From NCBI GenBank assembly GCA_017311185.1, contig JAESUZ010002610.1, forward strand, positions 208,944-272,943: a stretch of DNA of 64,000 nt, written 5' to 3'. The notes under the pieces were generated by a model. The model searched no databases. It was given only the letters and a program-made list of their open reading frames with translations, and had not been told where the DNA came from. The DNA comes from Proteles cristata cristata. Lineage: Eukaryota; Chordata; Mammalia; Carnivora; Hyaenidae. Positions within the stretch are counted from its first letter, which is position 1. Each line of letters begins with the position of its first letter. Both the position numbers and the translations under genes were made by a program. Positions 31,020 through 42,379 of this stretch are shown piece after piece.

Positions 31020-31990
31020 TTTTGCTTTTTTTTACTTTTTATTATGGAAAATTTCAAGCACGCAAAAGTAGAAGTTCCCATGTACGAAAACATCAAATTT
31101 CTGTTATTCTTTTTTCATGCATCTCCCCAACATTCATAATGAATTACTTTAAAGTAGATCCCAAACATCGTATCATTTCATCTGTAAATACTTCCATATA
31201 TACCTCTAAGAGGTAGAGACTTTTCTAAAAAGCACAAAAGCATGTCACAACCAATAAAATTCATAATGACTCCTCAACAACATTGGTTATATTTCAGTCC
31301 AAGTTCAAGTATTCCTGGTTGTAGCAGAAATGTCTTTCATGGTTGGTTTGTTCAATGCAGGATCCAAATGAAGTCACTATGTTCCATTTTGCTATTACAT
31401 CTTAAATATCTTTTTTTTTTTTAATTTTTTAAATGTTTTATTTTTGAGAGAGAGAGAGAGTGAGCAGGGGAGGGTCAGAGAGAGAGGGAGACACAGAATC
31501 CAAAGACAGGCTCCAGACTCTGAGCTGTCAGCACAGAGCCCGACATGGGGCTTGAACTTACAGACCATGGGACTGTGACCTGAGCTGAAGTTGGTCGCTT
31601 AACCGACTGAGCCACCCAGGCACCCCATATCTTAAGTCTCTGTTAATCCACAGTAGTTTCCTCTCTTTGTGCGTGTGCTCCACTTAATTTTTAATGACCT
31701 GGGAAATTTGGGGTAGAATTTAGAATTTCCCACTTTTGACCTTGATTGATTGTGTCTTTGTGGTATATTACCTATTGTGCCAAATCAGGAGATGCTTAAT
31801 GACCAGATGCCCCACTTTTAGCGATGCTAAGATTGATGAGTGGGTTCAGGTGAAGCCAGCCTAATCTCATCCTTCTGTTGCTTCAATCCATCTGAAAATT
31901 ATTTAACTGCAAGGAGTGAAGTAGGGATCTAATTTTACACCATCATTGGTTAAATAATCCATCTTTCTTTCCTGTGATAGGAAATGGCAC
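31020..31990. repeat. Ancient L1-type repeat, split by a SINE
   Basis: TTATTATGGAAAATTTCAAG (31040), GTAGATCCCAAACATCGTAT then CATTTCATCTGTAAATACTT, GGATCCAAATGAAGTC and, after the SINE, TCTTAAGTCTCTGTTAATCC and GAATTTCCCAC follow a familiar ancient mammalian repeat. I believe this is an L1ME-like family, but the name and strand are uncertain. Confidence 0.5.
31412..31628 (-). mobile_element. Felid SINE inside the ancient L1-type repeat
   Basis: Complete minus-strand copy. Duplications ATCTTAAATATCT (31399-31411) and ATCTTAAGTCTCT (31629-31641) differ at two bases. The host sequence reads through the junction when the SINE is removed. Confidence 0.93.
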
Positions 31991-32344
31991 CTGATATTGT
32001 TATGTATTATTGTCCTGAAATGAGGGCGTTTCAAGACTCAGAAAGTTTACCACCCACAGACCCTTGCTGAAAAAACTACCAAAGATTGTTCTCTGTTAAG
32101 AAGGAAAGTGAACCCAGAGAGAAGTAAAGGGATGGAAGAAATAATGATACACAGAGAAACAGTAAAATATATAATAAATATCACTTATGAAACTATTATT
32201 TAAAAGTAATTGTCTAAAATTCTAGGTGATAACATGGGTGGGCATGCATAGGGGGAGGCAGAGGAGCAATGGAAAATAAAAATATATGAATGCTCTTGTC
32301 TGACCCCTGGGGAAATACGTATACTGATTAATTTGAAAGTTTTT
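31991..32344. other. Unassigned, A-rich
   Basis: No element recognised. The AT-rich stretch 32160-32230 has no repeat signature. Confidence 0.4.
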
Positions 32345-32361
32345 GAAAACAATGTAAACTT

Positions 32362-32564
32362 GGGGCACCGGGGTGGCTCAGTCAGTTAGGCATGCGACTT
32401 CATCTCAGGTCACGATCTCACAGTTTGTGGGTTCGAGCCCAGCGTCAGGCTCTGTGCTGACAGCTTAGAGCCCGGAGCCTGCTTCGGATTCCGGGTCTCC
32501 CTCTCTCTCCGCCCCTCCCCTGCTTGTGCTCTTTCTCTCTCTCTCAAAACAAAAAAGGAAAAAA
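32362..32564 (+). mobile_element. Felid SINE, plus strand
   Basis: Head GGGGCACCGGGGTGGCTCAG. B box GGTTCGAGCCC is intact. The tail is a degraded A-rich AACAAAAAAGGAAAAAA. Duplications at 32345-32361 and 32565-32581 share GAAAA...TAAACTT, 14 of 17 bases. Confidence 0.92.
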
Positions 32565-32744
32565 GAAAATATTTTAAACTTAAGTATACATGTGACAACC
32601 ATAGCTACCACATTAGCTAACGCTTATAAGCCTGACAATACTGAGGATTGGAAATGATGAGAAGGAACAAGAATGCCGAAATACTTTTAAGGGGAGTATT
32701 ACAATTACTTTCAAAAAAAAAAAAGGTTTGGAATTATCTTCTAA

Positions 32745-33075
32745 AGCTGAAGGTTCTCATACTCTGTGTCTGAGCACCGTTACTCCTATGTATCTGCGCA
32801 AGAGAATCTCAAAGCACGTTTGCACAAAGACACATATACAAAAAGGTTCATAGTAGCAAGGTTCCTCATATTCAAAAGCTAAGCCACACCAAAGTAACCA
32901 ATATGAAAACAGAAAATACACTGCATCACATTTAAACAATGGAATTCTCAGAGCAATAAAGATGAACTAGAGCCTGGATGAATCTTAAAAACAATTTGAG
33001 AAATAGAAGCCAGATGCAAAAGAGTACATACTATTTTATCCCTTTATGTTAAGATCAAAACTAGGCAGAATTAAA
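32745..33075 (+). repeat. Old L1 fragment, ORF2 end and 3' UTR
   Basis: AAAAAGGTTCATAGTAGCAA, CAATGGAATTCTCAGAGCAA, GATGAATCTTAAAAAC and AAGAGTACATACTATTTTAT follow the sense order of old L1M families. Frames are broken. Confidence 0.75.
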
Positions 33076-33239
33076 TTTTATTTGGATATACAAAGCAAGC
33101 CCTGGGAATTGATTGCTATAAAAGCTTGGATAGTGAATGCACCTGGAGAGAGAAAGGAAGTTGTCATGGAAAAGCATAAAAGAAATGTGAAACATAATCC
33201 ATTATTATAATGCAATGTGTGGAATAATAGAAAATATAT

Positions 33240-33670
33240 ATACTGGACTCTGCCCCTAGTTCCTGGCACAGACTTCCTAAAATTCTTATCATTTCCTAAG
33301 TGCTTAGAGCAATAAGAGCATCTTTCGTTCTGATATTTGGTCTTTGATCCTAGTTCCTGACCCAGAGCTCCTGAATCCCTTGGAAGTTTCTGAGTGGCAT
33401 CAGACCCAAGGAAGCAGCCATGGGAACCTTGATTTCTAGCCAGTTGTGCAGAGACACAGGTGACAATCTGGGATTTGTGATTGGCATCAGAAGGGTAGGG
33501 GAGCAATCTTATGGGACTGAGCCCTAACCTAGAGGACCTGACTTTGTGTTATCTCCAGGTAACTAGTATCCGAATCGATTAAAATCGTAGGACACCCAGC
33601 TGGTGTCGGAGAATTACTTGATGTGTGCAAACCCCACATACCTGATGTCAGAAGTGCAGTGGGGTGTGGC
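33240..33670 (+). repeat. ERVL-like LTR, copy 2, with a primer-binding-like end
   Basis: Shares GGGACTGAGCCCTAACCTAG (33512) and CGTAGGACACCCAGC (33586) with copy 1, then runs into CTGATGTCAGAAGTGCAG (33641-33658). That sequence resembles a tRNA-Leu primer-binding site, as expected just inside an ERVL element. No gene sequence follows. A similar unit, CCTAGTTCCTGGCACAGAC / CCTAGTTCCTGACCCAGAG, repeats at 33256 and 33351. Confidence 0.5.
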
Positions 33671-34539
33671 AGTCGGGTGAGGGTAAAGGAGAAATGCAGA
33701 CGGGTTTTTCCTTTACACCACACCATCCACACAGACAAACGGGACATTGCCAGTATCCTGGTAACCCCCACATCCTCCTTCCTAATAAGAAGAGCCAATA
33801 GAAAGAATTCCAAACATATCAGTAGTTACCCAAAATATGAATGAGTTAAATCATTTCTTAAAATATGTATCAGTTGAGAGAGCACGGACATCTTTATAAT
33901 ACCCGAGTCTTCCTGTGTAAGAGTTACGTTTGCCCTTCAATAAAAATCTTCCTTTAGGATCTCAAGTAGAGTTTTAAACTTTTCTTCATTCTCTCATGTC
34001 ATTCTCATGGGGTTCCTTATTCTGTATTCAATTTCTGTTTGTTTGGTGTTTTTTAAAATGTCTAAGTAGAATAGTTGGCATTTATTCCATTACATTTCAA
34101 GGTTTGGGTTTTTATCTGTGGTTACAGTCTGTGCTTGCTCCACCCACATTTCTGTCTTCACACAAATCATGGATATAAAATGGCAGACGGGACAAAACCT
34201 TAGTTCTGCAACATGTCCCAAGGCACTCCCTCCCAAAATGACACATGACTTAAATCAAAAGTATTTGAGCATAGTCGTATAAACATCTGTAGCTTTATCT
34301 AACCATATTGTTACATGATCTGTATTTCTGCATTTTGTCTTCAAGAATAGCGTGCAAAAAATTAAAGTGCCTTCCTAAAATCCGAATGGAGTATAACTGC
34401 CATATTTCCTTGATTTAGTTATAAAGCAAATCCAAGAAGAAAGATCTGCAATTAGATTGACCTGACTTATTCCTTGTGAAGCTGTGCTGGCTCCTTGTAG
34501 CCATCACTTTCTAAGTACAAGCTGTGTAAATCACCCATT
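33671..34539. other. Unassigned, AT-rich
   Basis: Opposed frames at 33529-33844 have no domain. No further element recognised. Confidence 0.4.
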
Positions 34540-34555
34540 TAATACTCTCTTTTGG

Positions 34556-34771
34556 GGGGCACCCGAGGGGCTCAGTCAGTTAAGTGTCCAACTTCGGCTC
34601 AGGTCATGATCTTGTGAGTCTGTGAATTTGAGCCCTGCATTAGGCTCTGTGCTGACAGCTTAGAGCCTGGAGCCTGCTTCAGAGTCTGTGTCTCCCTCTA
34701 TCTCTCTCTGCCCCTCCTCCATTCATGCTCTGTCTCTCTGTCTCAAAAACAAATAAACATTAAAGAAATTT
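34556..34771 (+). mobile_element. Felid SINE, plus strand
   Basis: Complete with CT block and AAACAAATAAACATTAAAG tail. Duplications TAATACTCTCTTTTGG (34540-34555) and TAATATTCCCTTTTGG (34772-34787) differ at two bases. Confidence 0.95.
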
Positions 34772-34936
34772 TAATATTCCCTTTTGGAATTTACTGGGGA
34801 TCCACAGCAAGATTACTCCTCTATGTTTTCCATAATCAACTCTCTATGGTAGATTGCAATATTACTACTAACACTCCACTCACTTGTATTAGAATAATAC
34901 ATGCATGTCTTTTGCTGTGTGGTGTTGCCCAATTCT

Positions 34937-35169
34937 TTTTTTTTTTTTTAATGTCCTATTTATTTCTGAGAGAGAGAGAGACAGAGAGAGCGAGCATGAG
35001 CAGGGGAGGGTCAGAGAGAGAGGGAGTTACAGAATCGGAAGCAGGCTCCAGGCTCTGAGCTAGCTGTCAGCACAGAGCCCCACGTGAGGCTTGAATCCGG
35101 CAAACCGTGAGATCATGACCTGAGCCAAAGTCGGATACTTAACCGACTGAGCCATCCAGGCACCCCTGA
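34937..35169 (-). mobile_element. Felid SINE, minus strand; inverted pair with the previous one
   Basis: Longer variant (GAGCTAGCTGTCAGCAC). Duplications TGTTGCCCAATTCT (34923-34936) and TGTTGCCTGATTCT (35170-35183). The 165-bp gap to the opposite-strand copy could let a transcript fold into a hairpin. Confidence 0.95.
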
Positions 35170-35184
35170 TGTTGCCTGATTCTC

Positions 35185-35570
35185 ACCAGAGCTGGTGAAG
35201 TGGGAAGATTCTACTCCCGGAGAGTCCTTGATACTGGGCGTGGCCATGGAGTCGCTCTAACCAATGAGAGGAAGACAAGCAGAAGCAACTCTAGGTGGTG
35301 CAGGCCCTGGCCCTGAGGGACATTATATGTCCATTCACTTCTTAGGTACTCCTGCCATTCACCATGAACATCATCTAAATCAGGGATTGCTGGTCCAAAG
35401 ACGATGAGAGACTGACTTGAACCAGACCCACTGCCTGAGGCAGAGCTGCCCCAGCACCAGCTGACCTATACATCCAGGAGTGACAACAATAAATGTTGCA
35501 AGCCACTGAGATTGTGAGGTTGCTTGCTGTACAATGAAAACTAGTAAGCTCTCCTCTTTGCAAACTGGAC
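35185..35570 (+). repeat. Old LTR-like repeat
   Basis: CTAACCAATGAGAGGAAGAC, CTGCCATTCACCATGAACAT, GAGGCAGAGCTGCCC and ACAATAAATGTTGCAAGCCA then CTGAGATTGTGAGG resemble a common LTR-type repeat with AATAAA near its 3' end. Confidence 0.45.
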
Positions 35571-35639
35571 AGCCCTGGTCCACCTGCAGCCTTTTGACAC
35601 GTCCAGTATTCTCTGTGAATTCTTAAAAATTGCAAATAG

Positions 35640-36135
35640 TATATACATACAATGGATACTATTCATCCTTTAAAAAATGAAATTCTTTCTGATAATAACC
35701 ATCCTAACACGTGTCAGATGACAGCTCCTTGTGGTTTTGACGCCCGTTTCCCTGATGACTAGTGACATTGAGCATCTTTCCATTAGCCTGTTGGCCATCT
35801 GAACACTGTGGGACTTTTCGAGGCAATGGAAATGTTCTATGTCTTGATTTGTGGTGGCGGTTCCAAACCCATTGAACTGTATACCTCGAAAGACTAAATG
35901 TTACTATATACAAATGGCACCTCAATCAATCTGAAGTTTTTAAAAAAGGAAAGCAATTCTGACACATACTACAATACAGATGAACCTTAAAGGCATTATG
36001 TTAAGTAAAATGAGACAGACATAAAAGAACAAATATTATCTGATTCCCCTTACATGTGATACATGGGGTAGCCAAATTCGTGGAGACAGAAAGCAGAATG
36101 GTGGTTGCCAGAGGGTGGGAGGAACAGGGAAGGGA
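35640..36135 (+). repeat. Old L1M copy containing a later 5'-inverted L1 insertion
   Basis: The sense ORF2 end (ATACAATGGATACTATTCAT at 35647-35666) and its continuation (GCAATTCTGACACATACTAC then AAAGAACAAATATTATCTGA, from 35953) are separated by 35690-35945. The interruption carries antisense L1 ORF2 text, CCTGATGACTAGTGACATTG (35751-35770), then sense 3' UTR ATGGAAATGTTCTATGTCTT (35826-35845). Confidence 0.65.
35690..35945. mobile_element. Short 5'-inverted (twin-primed) L1
   Basis: The first 120 bp are antisense L1 ORF2, the next about 135 bp sense 3' UTR, with the switch near 35808. It ends in an A-rich tail (about 35939-35949) and lies inside another L1. No clean TSD found; GAAATTCT/GCAATTCT at the borders is suggestive. 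Confidence 0.55.
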
Positions 36136-36929
36136 GACTTTGCTGCTTAATGAGTGTTCGCCTGCTATTCTCCCCTTAACTCATACTAGGAAGTTGAAGA
36201 TGCTTGATATTTTTGTGGCTTTTCTTATTCCTCCTGATCTTACCACCTCCCCACTGCCAGTTGTTTCTATAAGCAGGAGAGACTATTTAGAAAGTCTGAG
36301 TCGCTAGCTCCAGTCTGTTTTGATAGCAGTGGTCAAAATCTGCTGTGTATATGCCAGAAAATACTAAAAGTTCCCAAGAATCCTCAACTCATGTTATAAG
36401 ATAGACTTGGCTTCATAGACTTTTTAAATTTTGAACTTGGGTTCACTGATCCGGTAGATGAGGACCAAGTCCTCACTTTGGAAGACTGTTCCGAGTTTGC
36501 ACACTCTTCTGGGGATTCATTTTGTGTGTTGGTCACTCATGGGGAAGGGGGCGGATTGAACATTTTATAATTAACTTCCCACAAGAACAACTTGTTCTTT
36601 AAATTCAGAAGCCAAGAAATTTTGAATAGAATCAGTTGAGAGGGACTGGGTTGTTTTTTTTTTTTAAATTCAAGTGGAGCAATTCTTATTCAGTCAGAAC
36701 CAAAATCCTGTCTAACTTTATTTGTATCACACTCGTTGGCACAAATCGCCTGGTGATGAAAATAAAAGAGCCTGTGTAAAGGTCTGGGAATACAAAACAA
36801 CAGACATAAGAGAAATAGAAGAGCTCAAGGAGACAGCAAGGGGAAAGAGGATAAGAAATGCAGGAGGAAGGGAAGAGGAAGAAGGTGAGAGTACAGTTAG
36901 GGAATATTTGCATGGGAAGTTGTTATTAG
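36136..36929. other. Unassigned, no recognised feature
   Basis: Mixed composition with a T-run at about 36653-36664. No repeat signature. Confidence 0.4.
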
Positions 36930-37060
36930 AATGGCTAACTTAACCCTTATTTTAATAGAGAGATTACTGGGGCACAGAGAACTTAACTTATACAGTGTCA
37001 CCCAAATAGTTAATGACAAAGTCTGGAGCCATTGCTTCCCTACCCTTATTTGGTTTTCTT
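36930..37060 (-). repeat. MIR SINE fragment, antisense
   Basis: GAGAGATTACTGGGGCACAG then AGAACTTAACTTATACAGTG and TGACAAAGTCTGGAGCC match the reverse complement of the MIR core. Confidence 0.7.
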
Positions 37061-38929
37061 TCCTTCCATGCTCCTCCCTCAAACCTCACAGGCTCATTCA
37101 TTACTTTTGTTAACAGTCATTACTTTTCTTAGTTGGGTTGACTCATTGCGAGAATAGAAGCGATTGCCTCCTTGAAAAGTTCAGGGAAGGTTTGGGTGTA
37201 TTCAGAAGACTAGGCAAAAACCCAGGAAATTTGCAGTCAAGCCTCTGACTGTCAAGATTATTTGTCCAAACATAGTTCTTTGCCTACCTGAATACTGAGA
37301 TTTCTGGTTGGAAGCTGGTCCCCTACCACAGCCTCTGTGTCCAGCACAGAAACTCCTTCAGGGCAGATTCCAAAGCTTCATCCGGTTGCTCTGGCAACTG
37401 GTTCCTGTCTCAGCCATGCTTCCATGATCCATCCCCAACCTGGGCCCCAAGGTCTGCTGGGATTTTACGAGGAAAAAGAGTGAGGCTGGCAGGGGCTTCT
37501 GTCTCAATCCTGTAATTTTGCACAAAGGTATATGTGGGCCAACGTACCACACAGACACAGAGTCACATAAAACAACTGGCTCAAGGATTTTAGCCCGCTT
37601 CCCCTATATGTACTTCCTGCACTATTAATAATATGGCTTTTGGGGGAAGAGGGAGCACCATTCTAACACAAAAAGTTCAGAGATCCCTGCCTGGAAGGTG
37701 TAGTCCACAGAATTACTGTAATAGGCTGTTCCAAGTGTCTCGGACATCCTGTGACAGGTATGCAGGGGCAGTGATGTCTTGACATCCTTTTGCACTAGTT
37801 GATATGCTTGGTGGCAATGGTTAGTCTATGGAGAAAGAGTTGGAAATACAAGTCTAAGTGGGGAATGATTAGAGGAAGGAAGTCCTTGAGGCGATGTTCT
37901 CCTGAGAGAAAACATGAAGTTCGGGGCGCAAGCATGGTTGCTGAAGGGCTGGAAACCATAGCCAGGGTAGATCTGGGTTGGAGATTTCTGCCTGGGATGC
38001 AGTGTGGCTCTGGCCGTGCCTAGACAGAGGGGGGAAGGGGACACAGACAGTAGTGTGGCATCCAACGGGCTTTGCTGCCTTTTGCCCAGGAAGCAACAGC
38101 CTTAGTTAGACAGGGAGTAGGCATTGCTCTTAAGAGATTGGACTCAGTCACAGCTGCAGTGGTGAGACACTGCCCTCAAGTGGCTTGTGGGCTGGAGAGC
38201 TCAATGAGGAGGCAATAGCCAACCTGGTCTGGGACATACCCGAGACCAGGATTATTAATAAAGAGACTGAAAATCCTGCAGCCACATGGCTGGCAACTGT
38301 GAGCTAGCACACTCACGTGTTCATGTTAGCATGGGTATGTTCACATGGGGGGAGGCCTGGGAAGAAGCTTTCCTTGTATTCTTCTCCCTACGCCCACACC
38401 CCATCTCTCTCCAGCATCCCTGGATTCCAGCATCACAGACCAAGCAGATCCTTTCCCCACAGCGCTCCTGCTCCCTACAGTTGTACAACTTGTATGCCAC
38501 TTACAGTGGCAAATGTATATAACACAACTACAGGGAATGATTCAACTCACAGAACATCATAGAGTTGTATCATTATTGTGAATATTTTGTGACTAATGGC
38601 TATGAAGGGACTTCGGGTTCAGGAGCCTTTTTCTAATTTGCACATGTTAGCTAGTAGAGGGTTTCCCCAGGGTTCCTTTAAGGCAGGTCTTTGTTCTGGG
38701 TGCAGTAGCCCAGAAGATACCCAGATAGATGACCTCAGAAGAGACCCATTACCAGGACTGAAGATAAAATGAAAGAACTATTAGACTTCTTGATATTATT
38801 ACTTGGTGGTCTGGGCTAGGGGAGATATGGAGAAAAAAACTTAGCGGATTTTTAGCAATTGGCCTTCAAATCATTAGATGATCTGTAAAGACAAACTTAC
38901 TCCAACTGGACACTAATTCCAGACTGACA
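37061..38929. other. Unassigned, repeat-poor
   Basis: About 1.9 kb without a clear element. Frames at 37799-38096 and 38286-38581 overlap in several frames and show no domain. Any exon here would need transcript evidence. Confidence 0.4.
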
Positions 38930-39045
38930 GCTCTGAGGGCAGAGATGGTATTCTATCCATCTCTGTGTGTGTAGTCCCACCATAATGCCATCGCCCAGAT
39001 GTGTGTTGAGTTGAATTTTGTTGAATGCCTCTTTCAGTAAGGGTA
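38930..39045 (+). repeat. L2 LINE 3' end, sense
   Basis: TGAGGGCAGAGATGGTATTC then GTTGAATTTTGTTGAATGC are characteristic of the L2 3' terminus. Confidence 0.6.
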
Positions 39046-39640
39046 GTCAATAAGCACATCAATAGCAGACAAATTAAGGGCTTTACTACCTCCAATTAGA
39101 ACATGGTTCCAAAGTATAATGGAAGTAGTTTGAGTTTTTTCTCTATGTCACAGTTTAAGGGGTTGGAAGACTGTGTTAGACTTTGTGTAAACAAAATAAC
39201 ATTTGTTGAGCATCTAATATGTCCTGAATGCTCTGTTTTCACTAACTCTGTTGAGGGTTTGGTGTAGGGCTTCGAATCTATCTTCTACTCCCCATTCTCC
39301 CTTAAGGTTATGAACAAGCAAATTTACTCACCAGAGACAACAACCAAATGGTAAACAAAGAAGCATGTTAGATAGCAGCCTCTGTTCTCCTCCAGAACTG
39401 AATGGAGGTTGAAGAATTGAACTTAAGGAGAGGCCTCTGATTCTTCTTTTCCTGAATTTAGGATGGTCGATTCCTCAGCAGATCCAACCTGATTTGCAAC
39501 TCGGTTTCCAGGAGAGAAGCTAGAGCACAGAAAGGGTGTCAGGGTAGGGTCCTTTCTAAGCCTTGTAACTCATGGAGACAGGAAATAAAAAGAAAGAAAT
39601 GGCTTAGCCCATCCGAAGGACACAGACCCTCCTTCTGAAC
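39046..39640. other. Unassigned, no recognised feature
   Basis: No element recognised. Confidence 0.4.
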
Positions 39641-39926
39641 CACCTTATCATAATTATGTACTGCTGTGCAGCAAACTATCCCAAAATTTAATGGCTTAAG
39701 ACAACAGCATTTATTATCTTACAGTTTCTGTGACTCTGGACATGTCTTGGCTACGTTGTCTAGCTCAGGTTCTCTAACATGGTTACAATTCAGTGCCTTA
39801 TAGGCTGTTGCATAGAGTCTTCATTTCTTGCTGACATGATGGTCAGAAGCTGCTGTGAATTCTTGACACTTTGGTCGCTCTATAGAGCAGCACATAACAT
39901 GGCAATTTGTTTCTTCAGACAAAGCT
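39640..39926. repeat. Old interspersed repeat of unnamed family
   Basis: TGTACTGCTGTGCAGCAAAC, TATCCCAAAATTTAATGGCT and TAAGACAACAGCATTTATTA match a very common old mammalian repeat whose family I cannot name with confidence. Confidence 0.5.
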
Positions 39927-40118
39927 GGGGTGCCTGGGTGGCTCAGTTGGTTAAGTGGCCGACTTCAGCCCAAGTCATGATCTCAGTTCATGAGTTCAAG
40001 CCCTGAATCAGGCTCACTGCTGTCAGCACAGTTTGGATTCTCTGTCCCCATTTATCTCTCTGTCCCTCCCCCATTCTCTCTCTCTCTCTCTCTCTTAAGA
40101 ATAAGTAAGTATTTAAAA
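39927..40118 (+). mobile_element. Carnivore SINE, plus strand
   Basis: Head GGGGTGCCTGGGTGGCTCAG. The body is shortened and B-box region AGTTCAAGCCC is mutated. CT run about 40076-40095, and degenerate tail AAGAATAAGTAAGTATTTAAA. No clear TSD. Confidence 0.9.
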
Positions 40119-40119
40119 T

Positions 40120-41391
40120 GTGGAGAAACAGCATACTCATAAATAAACAATGGAGAAAGAAGCATGCAAAAGGGAAATGAGAAAATGCTTTGATATGATT
40201 GAAAATAAAGATGAAACATACCAAAATTTAGGGGATGCAGCTAAAGCAGTGCTTAGAGGAAAATTTATAGCTCTAAAATGCCCATATTAAGGAAGAATAA
40301 AGATCTCAAATCAAAAACTTAACTTTAACCTTAACATACCAGAAAAAGACCTAAAGCCAGCAGAAGGCCAAAATTATAAAAATCAGAATGTAAATTAATG
40401 AAATGAGAAATAAAAAAAAATAAGCAAAATCAATGAAATCAAAAGTGACTTTATTTGAAAAAAATCAGTAAAATTAACAAATTCTAAACTAGACTGACCA
40501 AGAAAAAAAGGGGGGGGGATTCAAATTACTAGAATTAAAAATGGAAGATGAAACATTGCTACCAACCTTACACAAATAATATAGATTACTATGCAAAATA
40601 TATGGAATTTTATGCCAAAAAATTAGATAACCTGGACAAAATGGACAAATTCCTAAAAAGACACAAGCTAAAAAAGCCATGTCAAGATAAAATATACAAT
40701 CTGAATAGACATATAACAAGAGAATAGATTCAATTAGTATGAATATATTTTCAAAAACTACCCACAAAGAAAAGAAGGAACAGATGACCTCTCTGATGAA
40801 TTTTCCAAACATTTAAAGAATACCAATTTTTCACAAACTTTCAAAAAGTGAAGAGGAGAAGATGCATCTCAACTCATTCTATACGACTAGTACAACCCTG
40901 ATATCAAAACAAGATACTATAAGAAAACTATAGATCAATAGCTGTTATCAATATTGATGCAAAAATCATCAACAAAATACTAACAAACCAAAGTTGGCAA
41001 TATATGAAAAGAATTATAAACTGTGACCAATTATGATTTATCCCAGGAATGTAAAGATGGTTCAACACAAGAAAAGCAATCACGTAATACACATTAATGG
41101 AATAATGGGGGAAAATCACATGATCATCTCAACTGATGCAATAAAAGCATTTGACGATATTTAACACCCTTTCATGACAAAAACATTCAACAAACTAGAA
41201 CAGATTTAATAACAGAAAAGAATTTCCTCAACTTGATAACGGGCATCTGTGAAAAACCCACAGCCAACATCATACTTAATGATTAAAGACTGGATACTTT
41301 TTTTTCCAAGATCAATGACAAGGCAAGATACCCACTTTTATCACATCTATTCAACATGTTACTTGAGGATCAAGCCAAGGCAATGAGGCAA
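40120..41391 (+). repeat. Old L1 fragment, ORF2 central part
   Basis: About 1.27 kb of sense L1 ORF2 in an old family, without an open frame. Landmarks: AAGCAGTGCTTAGAGGAAAA (40241), GATAACCTGGACAAAATGGA (40626), GATCAATAGCTGTTATCAAT (40932), TATCCCAGGAATGTAAAGAT (41039) and GCATTTGACGATATTTAACA (41147). It covers the endonuclease-RT linker and the first RT blocks and is truncated at both ends. The minus-strand frames inside it are shadows. Confidence 0.85.
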
Positions 41392-41845
41392 GAACCTCCC
41401 CCACACCTTTAATCTCATTGAGTCGCTAGATTACCACTAGCTACAGAAAGGCTGAGAAAGTACCTGGGAAGAGGTACAGGATTACCCTCTCTATTTTAGA
41501 CCAATCATGAGTCATCCTCAGGAGCTGGAGGAGGGATCTACCTTCTTGACTTCACCATGCAGGTATGTAACACAGCGTCCCACCAGCAGGGGCAAGGCAG
41601 GTGTAACGGGTGCTGGGTAGGCTGCTACAGGCTACTTAATGCTTGAGGAGACGACACATGGCTCCACGTGACTCCACGCAGGCCTTCCTTTCATGTGGCT
41701 GTAGCCCCCCTCTCTCCTTGGGTAGGACAGTTTGACAAACAGCACAACTCTGAGCAGCTCCAGCCCTGACCACTACCACTTTCCAAAAAAGAGAAGCCCA
41801 AATTCTATGGTCCTCCCTCCACTCTTCCACATCCACATTCTGCAC
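41392..41845. other. Unassigned, no recognised feature
   Basis: GGATTACCCTCTCTATTTTA near 41480 has an LTR-like feel but is not assignable. Confidence 0.35.
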
Positions 41846-41849
41846 TGAC

Positions 41850-42260
41850 CTGCCAGAGAGGTCTTTCCAAACAAACGCATAGGAGGGTAATAATGTTACA
41901 CCATACCCTCTTTGAAACCCTTCAATGGCCGCCCTTTTTTCCTCAGGAGAAAGATCAAAATCTTTGACACAGACAACAAAGCCCTTATTGACCTGGCTGA
42001 CCTTGCTGACCTCGTTGACCCTGTTGACGTTGCTGACCTCTGCCTACTTCTCTAGCCTCATTACATACTTCCTTGGAGAAGGCTTTCTCCAAGAGTAGGT
42101 CAGGTCTTCTATACATTTCAAGAACCCAGTGAACTTTTTCTTTACCTCACTGCAGTGTGAAATTTTGCAATTATTTTCATGATTGTTTGACTAATGTCTA
42201 ATTCACCCACTACACGTAAACACCATAAGGGCAAGAACTCTTTTTTGGCTCCTATGTGTA
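41850..42260 (+). repeat. L2 LINE fragment, sense, with an internal tandem repeat
   Basis: CTTTGAAACCCTTCAATGGC, GAGAAAGATCAAAATCTTTG, CCTTGGAGAAGGCTTTCTCC and TAAACACCATAAGGGCAAGA follow the L2 3' order. A 9-bp tandem repeat sits where L2 normally has AAGGCCCTGCATGATCTGG-type sequence. Confidence 0.75.
41989..42042 (+). repeat. 9-bp tandem repeat, six units
   Basis: Units TGACCTGGC, TGACCTTGC, TGACCTCGT, TGACCCTGT, TGACGTTGC and TGACCTCTG run without spacer, all starting TGAC. Every unit differs from the next, so the array is either old or assembled from diverged copies. Confidence 0.92.
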
Positions 42261-42379
42261 GCAGAGATTGCTAAAGACTTCTCAATATCTGGTCTCCACT
42301 TTTTCATTAGTAGAAGAATCCTAGATTTACTGGGGGTGGGGGGATGGGTAATGCACCCAGCTGAAATATTATATGTTCC

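Noticed and set aside
33240..33700. Intact endogenous retrovirus
   Set aside because: Only LTR-like and primer-site-like sequence is visible; no gag, pol or env homology follows.
41989..42042. CRISPR-like array or regulatory direct repeats
   Set aside because: Units are 9 bp without spacers and the organism is a mammal; this is a local tandem repeat inside L2.
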